Positions 25,908 through 33,785 of a stretch of DNA of 64,000 bases are shown here, one piece after another. The stretch comes from Nocardioides sp. zg-1308 (lineage in GTDB: Bacteria; Actinomycetota; Actinomycetes; Propionibacteriales; Nocardioidaceae). The stretch is taken from assembly GCF_013155375.1 (NCBI RefSeq), contig NZ_JABJQY010000002.1, positions 2,542,001-2,606,000 of the forward strand. The letters are read 5' to 3'. Position numbers and translations under genes: made by a program. Under the pieces are notes generated by a model, which made no database searches, had not been told where the DNA came from, and saw only the letters and a program-made list of their open reading frames with translations. Position 1 is the first letter of the stretch, and each line of letters opens with the position of its first letter.

Positions 25908-27300
25908 GGAACACCTCGCGGTGCAGCAGCAGCAGGGCGGCCGCGACGGGCACGGCCAGCAGCGCGCCGATGATGCCCATCAGCGAGCCGCCCACCAGCG
26001 CGGCGACCACGGTCACCGACCCCGGGATGTCGACCGACTTCTTCATGATGCGCGGGTAGATGAAGTAGGACTCGAGCTGCTGGTAGGCGAGGTAGTAGAT
26101 GAGCGCCACCAGCGCGACCGTCGGTGAGACGGTGAGCGCGAGCAGCGTCATGATCGCGCCGGAGACGAAGGCGCCGACGACCGGGATGAGCGAGAACAAC
26201 CCCACGACGAAGGCCAGCGCGAAGGCGTAGTCGCTCAGCCCGATGAGGAACGAGAACACGAGCGTGCTGAGCCCCGCGCACAGCGCGACGATGAACGCAC
26301 CGGCGACGTAGGCGCCGGTCGAGCGGATGATGCGGTCGCCCAGCTCGCTGACGCGGGGCCGCTTCGAGGCCGGCGCCAGGGAGTAGCCGGCGTGCTTGAT
26401 GCTCGGCAGCGAGGCGAGGAAGTAGATCATCAGCACGATCACGATGAGGCTGTTGGTGAGCGCGGACAGCACCCGCAGGCCGAAGCCGAGCGCGCCGCCG
26501 AAGACGCGCTCGCCGAACCCGCCCTCCTCGATGTACTCGCGGGCGCGGGCGATGACGTCGTACCGGTCGTCGAGGCGCTGCACCTGGCGGTTGTCCTGGA
26601 GCTGGTCGAGCCAGCCGGGCGCGCTGCGCGTGATCGCCGCGATCTGCTCGCTGATCACCGGCGCGATCGCGAAGACGAACAGCGTGAGGACGGAGATCAC
26701 CACGACGAGCACGAGCAGCACCGAGAGCCCGCGGCGGATCCCCCGGCGCATGAAGAACTCCACGACCGGGTTGAGCCCGATCGCGAGGAACATCGACATG
26801 ACGAGCAGCACCAGCACCGAGGAGATGCTCAGCAGCTGCTGGCTGAGGAAGACGGCGACGAGGGCACCGAGGGCGCCGAAGAAGCCGATCTTGAACGGCG
26901 AGTGCCGCAGCAGGAGGGGCGGCGTCGTCGGCTCCGCCGGGGCGTACGGCGCGGGCGTCGCCTCGTCGACCACGAGGTCCGTGGCGTCGTCGATGCGCTC
27001 GGCGATGACCGCGGCCGACCGGACCGACTCGTCGGCGGCGTCCTCCGCAGCGTCGGCCGCCGCCTCGGCGCGGTCGGCGTGGTCGCTGACCTGCTCGACC
27101 GCCTCCGTGACCTGCTCGGTGACCTGCTCGGTGACCTGCTCGGTGACCTGCTCGGTGACCTGCTCGGTGACCTGCTCGGTGACCTGCTCGGTGACCTGCT
27201 CGGTGACCTGCACCGGGGCCTGCACCGGGGCCTGCTCGCTGACGTGGTGGGGCACCCCGTCCGCCTCCGGCGCCGCGGCCCCGGCGTCCCGGGGGGCCAC
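25885..27300 (-). CDS. AI-2E/PerM family permease with repeat-bearing N-terminus
   Basis: 471 residues. The C-terminal about 350 form the eight-helix AI-2E/PerM transporter domain. The N-terminal about 120 are hydrophilic, beginning with Ala/Pro sequence and then eight exact copies of V-T-E-Q (residues 32-63) encoded by a 12-bp DNA repeat, and continuing into an acidic, alanine-rich helix. The tail is cytoplasmic by prediction and its role is unknown. Start GTG 27300 is the only plausible one; GGGAGG lies just 2 nt before it, which is tight. It follows the DivIVA-like gene by 26 nt on the same strand, so the two are probably co-transcribed. Confidence 0.85.
   Translation of the reverse strand: MAPRDAGAAAPEADGVPHHVSEQAPVQAPVQVTEQVTEQVTEQVTEQVTEQVTEQVTEQVTEQVTEAVEQVSDHADRAEAAADAAEDAADESVRSAAVIAERIDDATDLVVDEATPAPYAPAEPTTPPLLLRHSPFKIGFFGALGALVAVFLSQQLLSISSVLVLLVMSMFLAIGLNPVVEFFMRRGIRRGLSVLLVLVVVISVLTLFVFAIAPVISEQIAAITRSAPGWLDQLQDNRQVQRLDDRYDVIARAREYIEEGGFGERVFGGALGFGLRVLSALTNSLIVIVLMIYFLASLPSIKHAGYSLAPASKRPRVSELGDRIIRSTGAYVAGAFIVALCAGLSTLVFSFLIGLSDYAFALAFVVGLFSLIPVVGAFVSGAIMTLLALTVSPTVALVALIYYLAYQQLESYFIYPRIMKKSVDIPGSVTVVAALVGGSLMGIIGALLAVPVAAALLLLHREVFLKRQDAH
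27109..27210. repeat. 12-bp tandem repeat, 8.5 copies, coding
   Basis: The unit GACCTGCTCGGT is repeated without mismatch for 102 bp. Read on the minus strand it encodes V-T-E-Q. Because the unit is a multiple of three, slippage would change protein length without shifting the frame. Confidence 0.95.
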
Positions 27301-27326
27301 GGCCTCCCGGAGCCGGTCGCGCCAGG

Positions 27327-28649
27327 TCAGGACTCGTCCTCGCTGAATCCCGCGACGACGTCGTGCAGGGCTCCGAGCTGTGCGGTGATGGCATCGCGGC
27401 GCTTGCTGACCCGGTCGACCTCCGCCCGGATGTTGGCGAGCTCGCGCTCGGCCTCGGCGACCCGGGTGGCACCGATGGAGTCGGCCTGCGACCGCGCGGA
27501 CGCGACCACCTGCTCGGCCTCGCGGCGCGCCCGGCTCAGCAGGCCCTCCGCCTCGGACTGCGCCTGCTGGCGGTGGGCGTTGGCCTGGGCCGTCGCCTCG
27601 CGGGCACGCTGCTCGGCCGCGTTGGCGCGGTTCTCCGCCTCGGCGACGAGCCGCTGGGTCTCGGCGGTGGCATTGCTGTGGTGCTCGGCGGCCTCGCGGG
27701 CCAGCCGCTCCTTCTCCACCGCCAGGGTGCGGCGGGCCTCCTGCACCTCGCGGTCCGCGGCGGCGCGGGCCTGCTCGGCCTCGCGGGTCGCGGTGACCCG
27801 CATCTCGTTGGTCTCCTGCCGGGCGGCGAGGCGCAGCTGGTCGGCCTCGCGCTGGGCCGCGGCCAGCAGGTCCTCGGCCTCGGCCTTGGCGAGGTTGCGC
27901 TCGGTCTCGGCGTCGGTGACGAGGCGCGAGCGCATCTCGTCGAGCTCCTTGAGCTGCACCATGCGCATGTCGTCGGCCTCGCGGGACGCGTCGGCGCGGA
28001 TGCTGTGGGCGTCGCGCTCGGCCCGCGTGCGGATCTCGTCGGCGTCGCGCTGGGCGGCCGAGCGCACGTCGGCGGCCTCGTCCTCGGCCATCTTGAGCAT
28101 CGAGGTGGCCCGTCCGCCGAGGCCGGCGTAGGTCGGGTTGAGGTGCTCCTCGAGCTCGCTGCGCAGCTGCTGCATCTCCGACTCGAGGTCGATGACGCGC
28201 TGCTCGCTGCTGGCCAGGCTGGCGGCCAGGCCGGACTTCTCGGTCTGCAGCTGGCCGACGCGCTGGTCGACGGCAGCCTTGTCGTAGCCGCCGCGCCGGA
28301 CGACCGGCAGCGGGGCCGCGGCGGGCGGCGGGACCGGGGCCGATGCGGGGGCGTCGACCCGGGCCGGGCGGGCCGCGGGCGGGGCGGACCGGGGGGCGGA
28401 CCGGGGGGCGGACCGGGGGGCAGACCTCGGGGCGGACTGGGGGAGCGGCGGCGGGATGATCGGCGCCTTGCGGGTGGCCTCGGGCTCCGGCGACGGGGCC
28501 TGCTCGGGGGCGGCCGGCGGCTCCGGCGCCGCGGCCGCGGGAGCGTCCGGTCCGTCCTGGGGCGCGACGGGCAGCACCTGGGTCTCCTCGGCTGCGCCGT
28601 CGGCGGACTCCGGCTCGTCGAAGATGGACAGGCCCTTGTCGGAGCTCAT
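27327..28649 (-). CDS. DivIVA/Scy-like coiled-coil protein
   Basis: 440 residues. An acidic Pro/Ala-rich N-terminus (1-100) contains four S-A-P-R repeats near 72-87. It is followed by a short domain beginning GGYDKAAVDQRVGQLQTEK, similar to the DivIVA N-terminus, and about 310 residues of continuous charged coiled coil rich in A-E-x-R-E-A heptads. This is the design of actinobacterial polar-growth scaffolds (DivIVA, FilP, Scy). ATG 28649 is preceded by GAGAGG with 8-nt spacing; the frame upstream lacks conserved sequence. A membrane-associated cell-shape or division role is inferred from architecture only. Confidence 0.75.
   Translation of the reverse strand: MSSDKGLSIFDEPESADGAAEETQVLPVAPQDGPDAPAAAAPEPPAAPEQAPSPEPEATRKAPIIPPPLPQSAPRSAPRSAPRSAPRSAPPAARPARVDAPASAPVPPPAAAPLPVVRRGGYDKAAVDQRVGQLQTEKSGLAASLASSEQRVIDLESEMQQLRSELEEHLNPTYAGLGGRATSMLKMAEDEAADVRSAAQRDADEIRTRAERDAHSIRADASREADDMRMVQLKELDEMRSRLVTDAETERNLAKAEAEDLLAAAQREADQLRLAARQETNEMRVTATREAEQARAAADREVQEARRTLAVEKERLAREAAEHHSNATAETQRLVAEAENRANAAEQRAREATAQANAHRQQAQSEAEGLLSRARREAEQVVASARSQADSIGATRVAEAERELANIRAEVDRVSKRRDAITAQLGALHDVVAGFSEDES
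28381..28440. repeat. 12-bp tandem repeat, five copies, coding
   Basis: Five 12-mers. The first three are exactly GGGGCGGACCGG; the last two carry two and one changes respectively in the variable positions. They encode the S-A-P-R units of the coiled-coil protein. Confidence 0.9.
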
Positions 28650-28715
28650 TCGGGGCACCTCTCTCAGGTCGTGCGGACTGCGTCGGTGCCAGTGTCCCTG
28701 ATGCCCGGACACAAA

Positions 28716-28785
28716 CACACCCCGGCTCGCGGGCCCTCGCCGATCGGGGTGCGATCGTGACGTGGCGAGGGCGGGCCGGGGTGTG
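28716..28785 (-). terminator. Rho-independent terminator of mce-ccr
   Basis: Arms 28716-28741 and 28764-28785 pair (CACACCCCGGC against GCCGGGGTGTG, then CCCTCGCC against GGCGAGGG) with one 4-nt asymmetry. On the minus strand the hairpin is followed by TTTGTGTCC. It lies between the end of ccr and the start of the downstream coiled-coil gene on the same strand. Confidence 0.65.
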
Positions 28786-28819
28786 CGGGGGTGTGCCGAG
28801 ACGTGCGCGCGGGCGGTGC

Positions 28820-30181
28820 TCAGACCCCGCGGAAGCGGTTGATCGCCGTCTCGTGCCGGGCGCGCATCTCGTGGTCGAGCACGCCGAGGCCCTCCTCGGG
28901 TGCCAGGCAGAGGACGCCGACCTTGCCCTGGTGGGCGTTCTGGTGGACGTCGAGGGAGGCCTGGCCGACCTCGGCGAGCGGGTAGGTGCGCGAGAGGGTC
29001 GGGTGGATCCTGCCCTTGGCGATGAGGCGGTTGGCCTCCCACGACTCGCGGTAGTTGGCGAAGTGGCTGGAGATGATGCGCTTGAGGTTCATCCACAGGT
29101 AGCGGTTGTCGTACTCGTGCATGTAGCCCGACGTCGAGGCGCAGGTCGTGATGGTGCCGCCCTTGCGGGTGACGAAGACCGACGCACCGAACGTCTCGCG
29201 GCCCGGGTGCTCGAAGACGATGTCGATGTCCTCGCCGCCGGTCAGCTCACGGATGCGCGCGCCGAACCGCTTCCACTCCTTCGGGTCCTGCTGGGTGCCC
29301 TCGTCGTTCCAGAACCGGTAGTCCTCCTCGGAGCGGTTGATGATGAGCTCCGCGCCCATGCTGCGGGCGATGGCGGCCTTCTCCTCGTTGGAGACCACGC
29401 ACACCGGCGTCGCGCCGCCGTTGAGGGCGTACTGGGTCGCGAAGCCGCCGAGCCCGCCGGAGGCACCCCAGATGAGGACGTTGTCGCCCTGCTTCATGTC
29501 GCCGCCGTTCTTGCTCACCAGCTGGCGGTACGCCGTGCAGTTGACGAGGCCGGGGGAGGCGGCCTCCTCCCACGTGAGGTGCTCAGGCTTGGGCATCAGC
29601 TGGTTGGCCTTGACCATCGCCACGTCGGCGAGGCCGCCGAAGTTGGTCTCGAAGCCCCAGATCCGCTGCTCGGTGTCCAGCATCGTGTCGTTGTGACCGT
29701 CGGGACCCTCGAGCTCGACCGAGAGGCAGTGCGCGACGACCCGGTCGCCGGGCTTCCAGCGGGTGACGCCGGGGCCGGTCTTGAGCACGACGCCGGACAG
29801 GTCGGAGCCGACGACGTGGTAGGGCAGGTCGTGGCGCTTGGTGAGCTCCGAGCTGCGGCCGTAGCGCTCGAGGAAGCCGAACGTGGAGACGGGCTCGAAG
29901 ATCGAGGTCCACACCGTGTTGTAGTTGATGGCGGAGGCCATCACGGCGACGAAGGCCTCACCCGGGCCGAGCTCGGGGAGCGGGACCTCGTCGACGTGGA
30001 GCGACCTGCGCGGGTCCTTCTCCTTCGCCGTCAGGCCCTCGAACATGTCGACCTCGTCCTTCTTCACGAAGGCGGCGCGGTAGGACTCGGGGAGCTCCAG
30101 GGAGGCGAAGTCCTCCGTGGTGGCACTGCCGGACTGGATGGCGTCGAGGATGTTCTGCACGGCTGTCTCCTGGTGAGGCAT
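28820..30181 (-). CDS. ccr: Crotonyl-CoA carboxylase/reductase
   Basis: 453 residues of the MDR family, matching Ccr in length and sequence. The enzyme reduces crotonyl-CoA with NADPH while fixing CO2 to give (2S)-ethylmalonyl-CoA. CO2-pocket residues described for Kitasatospora Ccr are recognisable: Asn in INYNTVW (N88), Phe-Glu in WGFETNFGG (F177, E178) and His in ISSHFANYRE. The NADPH motif is WGASGGLGGFATQ. ATG 30181 fits the family N-terminus; GTG 30190, nine nt after TACGCT, is an alternative. It follows mce by 79 bp on the same strand and ends at a strong terminator. Its product feeds Ecm (12694). Confidence 0.95.
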   Translation of the reverse strand: MPHQETAVQNILDAIQSGSATTEDFASLELPESYRAAFVKKDEVDMFEGLTAKEKDPRRSLHVDEVPLPELGPGEAFVAVMASAINYNTVWTSIFEPVSTFGFLERYGRSSELTKRHDLPYHVVGSDLSGVVLKTGPGVTRWKPGDRVVAHCLSVELEGPDGHNDTMLDTEQRIWGFETNFGGLADVAMVKANQLMPKPEHLTWEEAASPGLVNCTAYRQLVSKNGGDMKQGDNVLIWGASGGLGGFATQYALNGGATPVCVVSNEEKAAIARSMGAELIINRSEEDYRFWNDEGTQQDPKEWKRFGARIRELTGGEDIDIVFEHPGRETFGASVFVTRKGGTITTCASTSGYMHEYDNRYLWMNLKRIISSHFANYRESWEANRLIAKGRIHPTLSRTYPLAEVGQASLDVHQNAHQGKVGVLCLAPEEGLGVLDHEMRARHETAINRFRGV

Positions 30182-30260
30182 CGGTGGCACGATCGGGGCA
30201 GCGTACCGGCGAGTAACCTTGCGCGGTCCGGGGTGTGAGATACGTCGCGTCGGTCGCCGG

Positions 30261-30731
30261 TCAGTGAGGTGAGGCGGCCGGCTCGACCAGCTCGACGAGC
30301 ACCCCGCCGGCGTCCTTGGGGTGGACGAAGTTGACCCGGCTGCCCGCCGTGCCACGCCGCGGCGCGTCGTAGAGCAGGCGCAGCCCGCGCTCGCGCAGCA
30401 CGGCGGCCGCGTGCTCCACGTCGTCGACCCGGAAGGCGAGCTGCTGCAGGCCCGGGCCGCTGCGGTCCAGGAACTTGGCGATGGTCGACTCCGGGGTCAG
30501 CGGCGCGAGGAGCTGCAGGCAGGAGCCGCTGGGGTTGGAGTCGGTGCCGCCGACGCCCACCATCGCCTCGCGCACGCCCTGCTCCTCGTTGACCTCCTCG
30601 TGCAGGACCTGCATGCCGTAGGTGTCGCGGTAGAACGCCAGGGCGACGTCGAGGTCGGGCACCGCGATGCCGACGTGGTCGATCGCCGTGAAGAGGTGCT
30701 GGACGTCGTCGGGCAGCGCGGGGGTGCTCAT
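30261..30731 (-). CDS. mce: Methylmalonyl/ethylmalonyl-CoA epimerase
   Basis: 156 residues with the VOC fold of methylmalonyl-CoA epimerase: FTAIDHVGIAVPDLDVALAFY near the N-terminus (metal-ligand His in DHVGIAV) and FVHPKDAGGVLVELVEP at the end with the ligand His and Glu. It interconverts the 2R and 2S forms of methylmalonyl-CoA and, in this family, ethylmalonyl-CoA, linking Ccr to the mutase. ATG 30731 is chosen over the longer frame because conserved sequence begins right after it; CACGAT lies 8 nt upstream. It is upstream of ccr on the same strand, consistent with one transcript. Confidence 0.93.
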   Translation of the reverse strand: MSTPALPDDVQHLFTAIDHVGIAVPDLDVALAFYRDTYGMQVLHEEVNEEQGVREAMVGVGGTDSNPSGSCLQLLAPLTPESTIAKFLDRSGPGLQQLAFRVDDVEHAAAVLRERGLRLLYDAPRRGTAGSRVNFVHPKDAGGVLVELVEPAASPH

Positions 30732-30878
30732 GGCAGCACATCGTGCACTCCGGGGCGGTGGCGCGCGAGGGGGTGTGACGTGTGCCTCACGGCGGCCGCC
30801 CGGCGCACCCTGCCGAAGGGGCCGGTGGCATGGGTATCGTCCGAGGAGGCCCCGGGGCAAGCACGCCCCGCCCGCTCG

Positions 30879-30914
30879 CTCGACCCCACGCTCGACCCCA
30901 CGCTCGACCCCACT
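30879..30914. repeat. 12-bp tandem repeat, three copies, noncoding
   Basis: CTCGACCCCACG three times (the last with one changed base), plus a partial fourth to 30922. It sits in the 209-bp divergent region between mce and the thiolase, just before the thiolase Shine-Dalgarno sequence (GGAGGAA, 30930-30936). Confidence 0.85.
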
Positions 30915-30940
30915 GCTCGACCGCACCCTGGAGGAAGCCC

Positions 30941-32137
30941 ATGACCGGATCCGACGTCTCCGTCCTCGTCGCGGGGGCACGTACGCCGATCGGCCGCCTG
31001 CTCGGCGGCCTCAAGGACCAGACGGCCGCCGACCTCGGCGGTGTCGCGATCAAGGGCGCCCTCGAGAGGGCGGGCGTCACCGGTGACCAGGTCGACTACG
31101 TCATCATGGGCCAGGTCATCCAGGCCGGCGCCGGGCAGAACCCGGCCCGCACGGCCGCGGTCAAGGGCGGCATCCCGATGACGGTGCCGTCGATCACCAT
31201 CAACAAGGTGTGCCTGTCCGGGCTCAACGCCATCGCGCTGGCCGACCAGCTCGTGCGCGCGGGCGAGTGCGACATCGTCGTCGCGGGCGGCATGGAGTCG
31301 ATGACCAACGCGCCCCACTTCCTGCCCAAGTCGCGCGAGGGCGTGAAGTTCGGCGACGTCCAGCTCGTCGACTCGATGGCCTACGACGCGCTCTTCGACC
31401 AGTTCACCTCCCAGGCCATGGGCCTGCTCACCGAGGAGTGCAACGCGGCCGGCGCCAACCTCACCCGCGAGGAGCAGGACACCTTCGCCGCCTACTCCCA
31501 CCAGAAGGCCGCCGTCGCCTGGAAGAACGGCGTCTTCGCCGACGAGGTGGTCCCCGTCGAGGTGCCTCAGCGCCGGGGCGAGCCGGTCGTGGTCAGCGAG
31601 GACGAGGGTGTGCGCGGCGACACCACCGTGGAGTCGCTCGCCAAGCTGCGCCCGGCCTTCAGCAAGGACGGCACCGTGACCGCGGGCTCCGCGTCGCAGA
31701 TCTCCGACGGCGCCGCCGCCGTCGTCGTGATGAGCAAGGCCAAGGCCGAGGAGCTCGGCCTGACCTGGCTCGCCGAGATCGGCGCGCACGGCCAGGTCGC
31801 CGGTCCCGACTCGACCCTCCAGCTCCAGCCTGCGGCCGCGACGGCCAGGGCGTGCGAGAAGGAGGGCATCTCGCCGGCCGACCTCGACCTCGTCGAGTTC
31901 AACGAGGCCTTCGCCGCCGTGGGCATCTCCTCGGCCCGCGAGCTGGGCATCGAGGACGCCAAGGTCAACGTCAACGGCGGTGCGATCGCGCTGGGCCACC
32001 CGGTCGGCATGTCCGGCACCCGTGTCGTGCTGACCCTCGCGCTGGAGCTCAAGCGCCGCGGAGGCGGCGTCGGTGCCGCCGCGCTGTGCGGCGGTGGCGG
32101 CCAGGGCGACGCCCTGATCGTCCGCGTCCCCTCCTGA
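30941..32137 (+). CDS. Acetyl-CoA C-acetyltransferase (thiolase)
   Basis: 398 residues, standard thiolase length. The acyl-accepting cysteine is C91 in [10 protein letters not shown]. The second active-site signature is [17 protein letters not shown] and the proton-transfer cysteine is in [11 protein letters not shown]. The enzyme condenses two acetyl-CoA to acetoacetyl-CoA or cleaves the product. ATG 30941 has GGAGGAA six nt upstream. The divergent mce-ccr unit and the downstream meaB, whose start is only 4 nt after this stop, point to an anabolic role feeding the crotonyl-CoA/ethylmalonyl-CoA route. A catabolic thiolase role is also possible. Confidence 0.93.
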   Translation: MTGSDVSVLVAGARTPIGRLLGGLKDQTAADLGGVAIKGALERAGVTGDQVDYVIMGQVIQAGAGQNPARTAAVKGGIPMTVPSITINKVCLSGLNAIALADQLVRAGECDIVVAGGMESMTNAPHFLPKSREGVKFGDVQLVDSMAYDALFDQFTSQAMGLLTEECNAAGANLTREEQDTFAAYSHQKAAVAWKNGVFADEVVPVEVPQRRGEPVVVSEDEGVRGDTTVESLAKLRPAFSKDGTVTAGSASQISDGAAAVVVMSKAKAEELGLTWLAEIGAHGQVAGPDSTLQLQPAAATARACEKEGISPADLDLVEFNEAFAAVGISSARELGIEDAKVNVNGGAIALGHPVGMSGTRVVLTLALELKRRGGGVGAAALCGGGGQGDALIVRVPS

Positions 32138-32141
32138 TCGC

Positions 32142-33116
32142 GTGGGCGGGGCACGCGTGGGCGGACGGGGTGCCCCGGCGGTCCCCGACCTCGTCGCGCG
32201 TGCCCGTCAGGGCGACCCCGCCGCGGTCGCGCGACTGATCACGCTGGTCGAGGACGCCTCCCCGCTGCTGCGGGAGGTGATGTCGGCGCTGCGCGAGCAC
32301 GTCGGCCGCGCGCACGTGCTGGGCATCACCGGGCCTCCCGGCGTCGGCAAGTCCACCTCGACCAACGTCCTCGTGGCCGGGATGCGCCGTGCCGGCCGGC
32401 GGGTGGGGGTGCTCGCCATCGACCCGTCGTCGCCGTTCTCCGGGGGAGCGCTGCTCGGTGACCGCGTGCGGATGGGCGACCACGCCCTCGACCGCGACGT
32501 CTTCATCCGCTCCATGGGTGCTCGCGGGCACCTGGGCGGGCTGGCCTGGTCGACGCCGCAGGCGGTGCGGGTGCTCGACGCCGCGGGCTGTGACGTGGTC
32601 GTCGTCGAGACCGTCGGCGTCGGGCAGAGCGAGGTCGAGGTCGCCGGCCTGGCCGACACCACCCTCGTGCTGGTGGCGCCCGGGATGGGCGACGGGATCC
32701 AGGCGGCCAAGGCCGGCATCCTGGAGATCGGTGACGTGTACGTCGTCAACAAGGCCGACCGCGACGGCGCGGACCGGACCCGCCGCGAGCTGCGGACGAT
32801 GCTCTCGATGGCCGACCGGCCCGAGGGCGCGTGGCGACCGCCCGTGCTCCGGACCGTCGCCAGCACCGGCACGGGCATCGACGAGGTGCTGGCCGAGGTC
32901 GACCGGCACGCCGCCTGGCTCGCGGAGTCGGGCGAGCTCGCCCGTCGGCGTACGGCCCGGGCCCGCCGCGAGGTCGAGGCCATCGCGCTCGCCGCGCTCC
33001 GCGAGCGCTGGGGCGGGGCGGGTGGTCGGGGGGACCTCGACGGCCTGGCCGGCAGGGTGGCCGCCGGCGACGTCGACCCCTACGCGGCAGCCGACGAGCT
33101 GCTGGCTCAGGACTGA
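32142..33116 (+). CDS. meaB: MeaB GTPase (methylmalonyl-CoA mutase-associated G-protein)
   Basis: 324 residues of the MeaB/ArgK family of G3E GTPases that load and protect AdoCbl-dependent mutases. Walker A is GPPGVGKST at 64-72, followed by AIDPSSPFSGGALLGDRVRM and the specificity motif NKADRDGA. The start is uncertain: GTG 32142 is 4 nt after the thiolase stop, while GTG 32157 would remove five residues. No ecm or mcm is adjacent, but ecm at 12694 is an obvious client. It converges on the roadblock-like gene with a 10-bp overlap; a GGCTCAG-GA-CTGAGCC palindrome (33104-33119) spans both stops. Confidence 0.93.
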   Translation: MGGARVGGRGAPAVPDLVARARQGDPAAVARLITLVEDASPLLREVMSALREHVGRAHVLGITGPPGVGKSTSTNVLVAGMRRAGRRVGVLAIDPSSPFSGGALLGDRVRMGDHALDRDVFIRSMGARGHLGGLAWSTPQAVRVLDAAGCDVVVVETVGVGQSEVEVAGLADTTLVLVAPGMGDGIQAAKAGILEIGDVYVVNKADRDGADRTRRELRTMLSMADRPEGAWRPPVLRTVASTGTGIDEVLAEVDRHAAWLAESGELARRRTARARREVEAIALAALRERWGGAGGRGDLDGLAGRVAAGDVDPYAAADELLAQD

Positions 33117-33601
33117 GCCGACAGCACCTCGCCGAGGTCCGCCGCGGCGCGGCGCGTCCACGCGTGGAGCAGGGGTGCGCTGACGCCTTCCGCGGTCACC
33201 GAGAGCAGGTGGTCGCCCGCCGCGTCGCCGGACACGCAGGCGATCACCGTGGTGCGCCCGTCCGCGCTGAGCTCGACGGCGTCGGGCACGGCACCGGGTG
33301 CGGATGCGGACGGGGAGGCGTGCTCGGCGAAGAGGCTGCCGGTCACCTGGGCGGCCCGGACGAGGTCGGCCCGGCCCAGCCCGTGGATCGCCACCGGGGC
33401 GCCGCCGGCGGTGCACAGCACGGCCGACGTCGGGGTGTCGATGTCACGCAGCACCTCGACGAGCTGGTCCCACAGCTCCTGGACCCGGGCGGCCTGCTCG
33501 GACTCGCGGGAGCGGACCTGCTGGCGGCGCAGGTGCGAGGCACGCCCCGCCCATCCGGCGCCGAGCCGGCGGGAGGGAGAGGAGATGAGTTCGGCGGTCA
33601 T
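33107..33601 (-). CDS. Roadblock/LC7-like protein
   Basis: 164 residues. The centre (SAVLCTAGGAPVAIHGLGRADLVRAAQVTGSLFAE) and the strand V-E-L-S-A-D-G-R-T-T-V-I-A-C-V resemble roadblock/LC7 domains, which in actinobacteria work with small GTPases or sensor proteins. Similarity is modest, so this is a fold-level guess. ATG 33601 is preceded by GGAAGGGA about 10 nt away. No GTPase partner of the MglA type is beside it. Upstream lies a perfect 11-bp tandem duplication (33661-33682). Confidence 0.5.
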   Translation of the reverse strand: MTAELISSPSRRLGAGWAGRASHLRRQQVRSRESEQAARVQELWDQLVEVLRDIDTPTSAVLCTAGGAPVAIHGLGRADLVRAAQVTGSLFAEHASPSASAPGAVPDAVELSADGRTTVIACVSGDAAGDHLLSVTAEGVSAPLLHAWTRRAAADLGEVLSAQS

Positions 33602-33660
33602 GGTGAGCACGTCCCTTCCGAGTGACGAGGAGCGACGGAGCCCGAGTCGGCCGATCAGCG

Positions 33661-33682
33661 CTTGTGGATGTCTTGTGGATGT
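33661..33682. repeat. Perfect 11-bp tandem duplication upstream of 33107-33601
   Basis: CTTGTGGATGT occurs twice back to back. Each copy contains TGTGGAT, which resembles part of a DnaA box. It is in the 184-bp intergenic stretch 33602-33785, in the promoter region of the roadblock-like gene. It may be a one-turn-spaced protein-binding site. Confidence 0.7.
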
Positions 33683-33785
33683 TTGTGCACGAACCGTAAC
33701 CGCGGCCCTCTCGGCGCGCGGGTGATTTCGGCATAAACCATCCGGATTGACCGGAGACCCGTGCCGGACGGGCTCGACCGATCGG

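Noticed and set aside
27109..27210. CRISPR-like direct repeats
   Set aside because: Units are contiguous 12-mers without spacers, encode V-T-E-Q in frame, and no cas gene is nearby.
33661..33682. Replication origin signal
   Set aside because: Only two imperfect DnaA-box-like cores are present, with no AT-rich segment and no dnaA, dnaN or parAB nearby.
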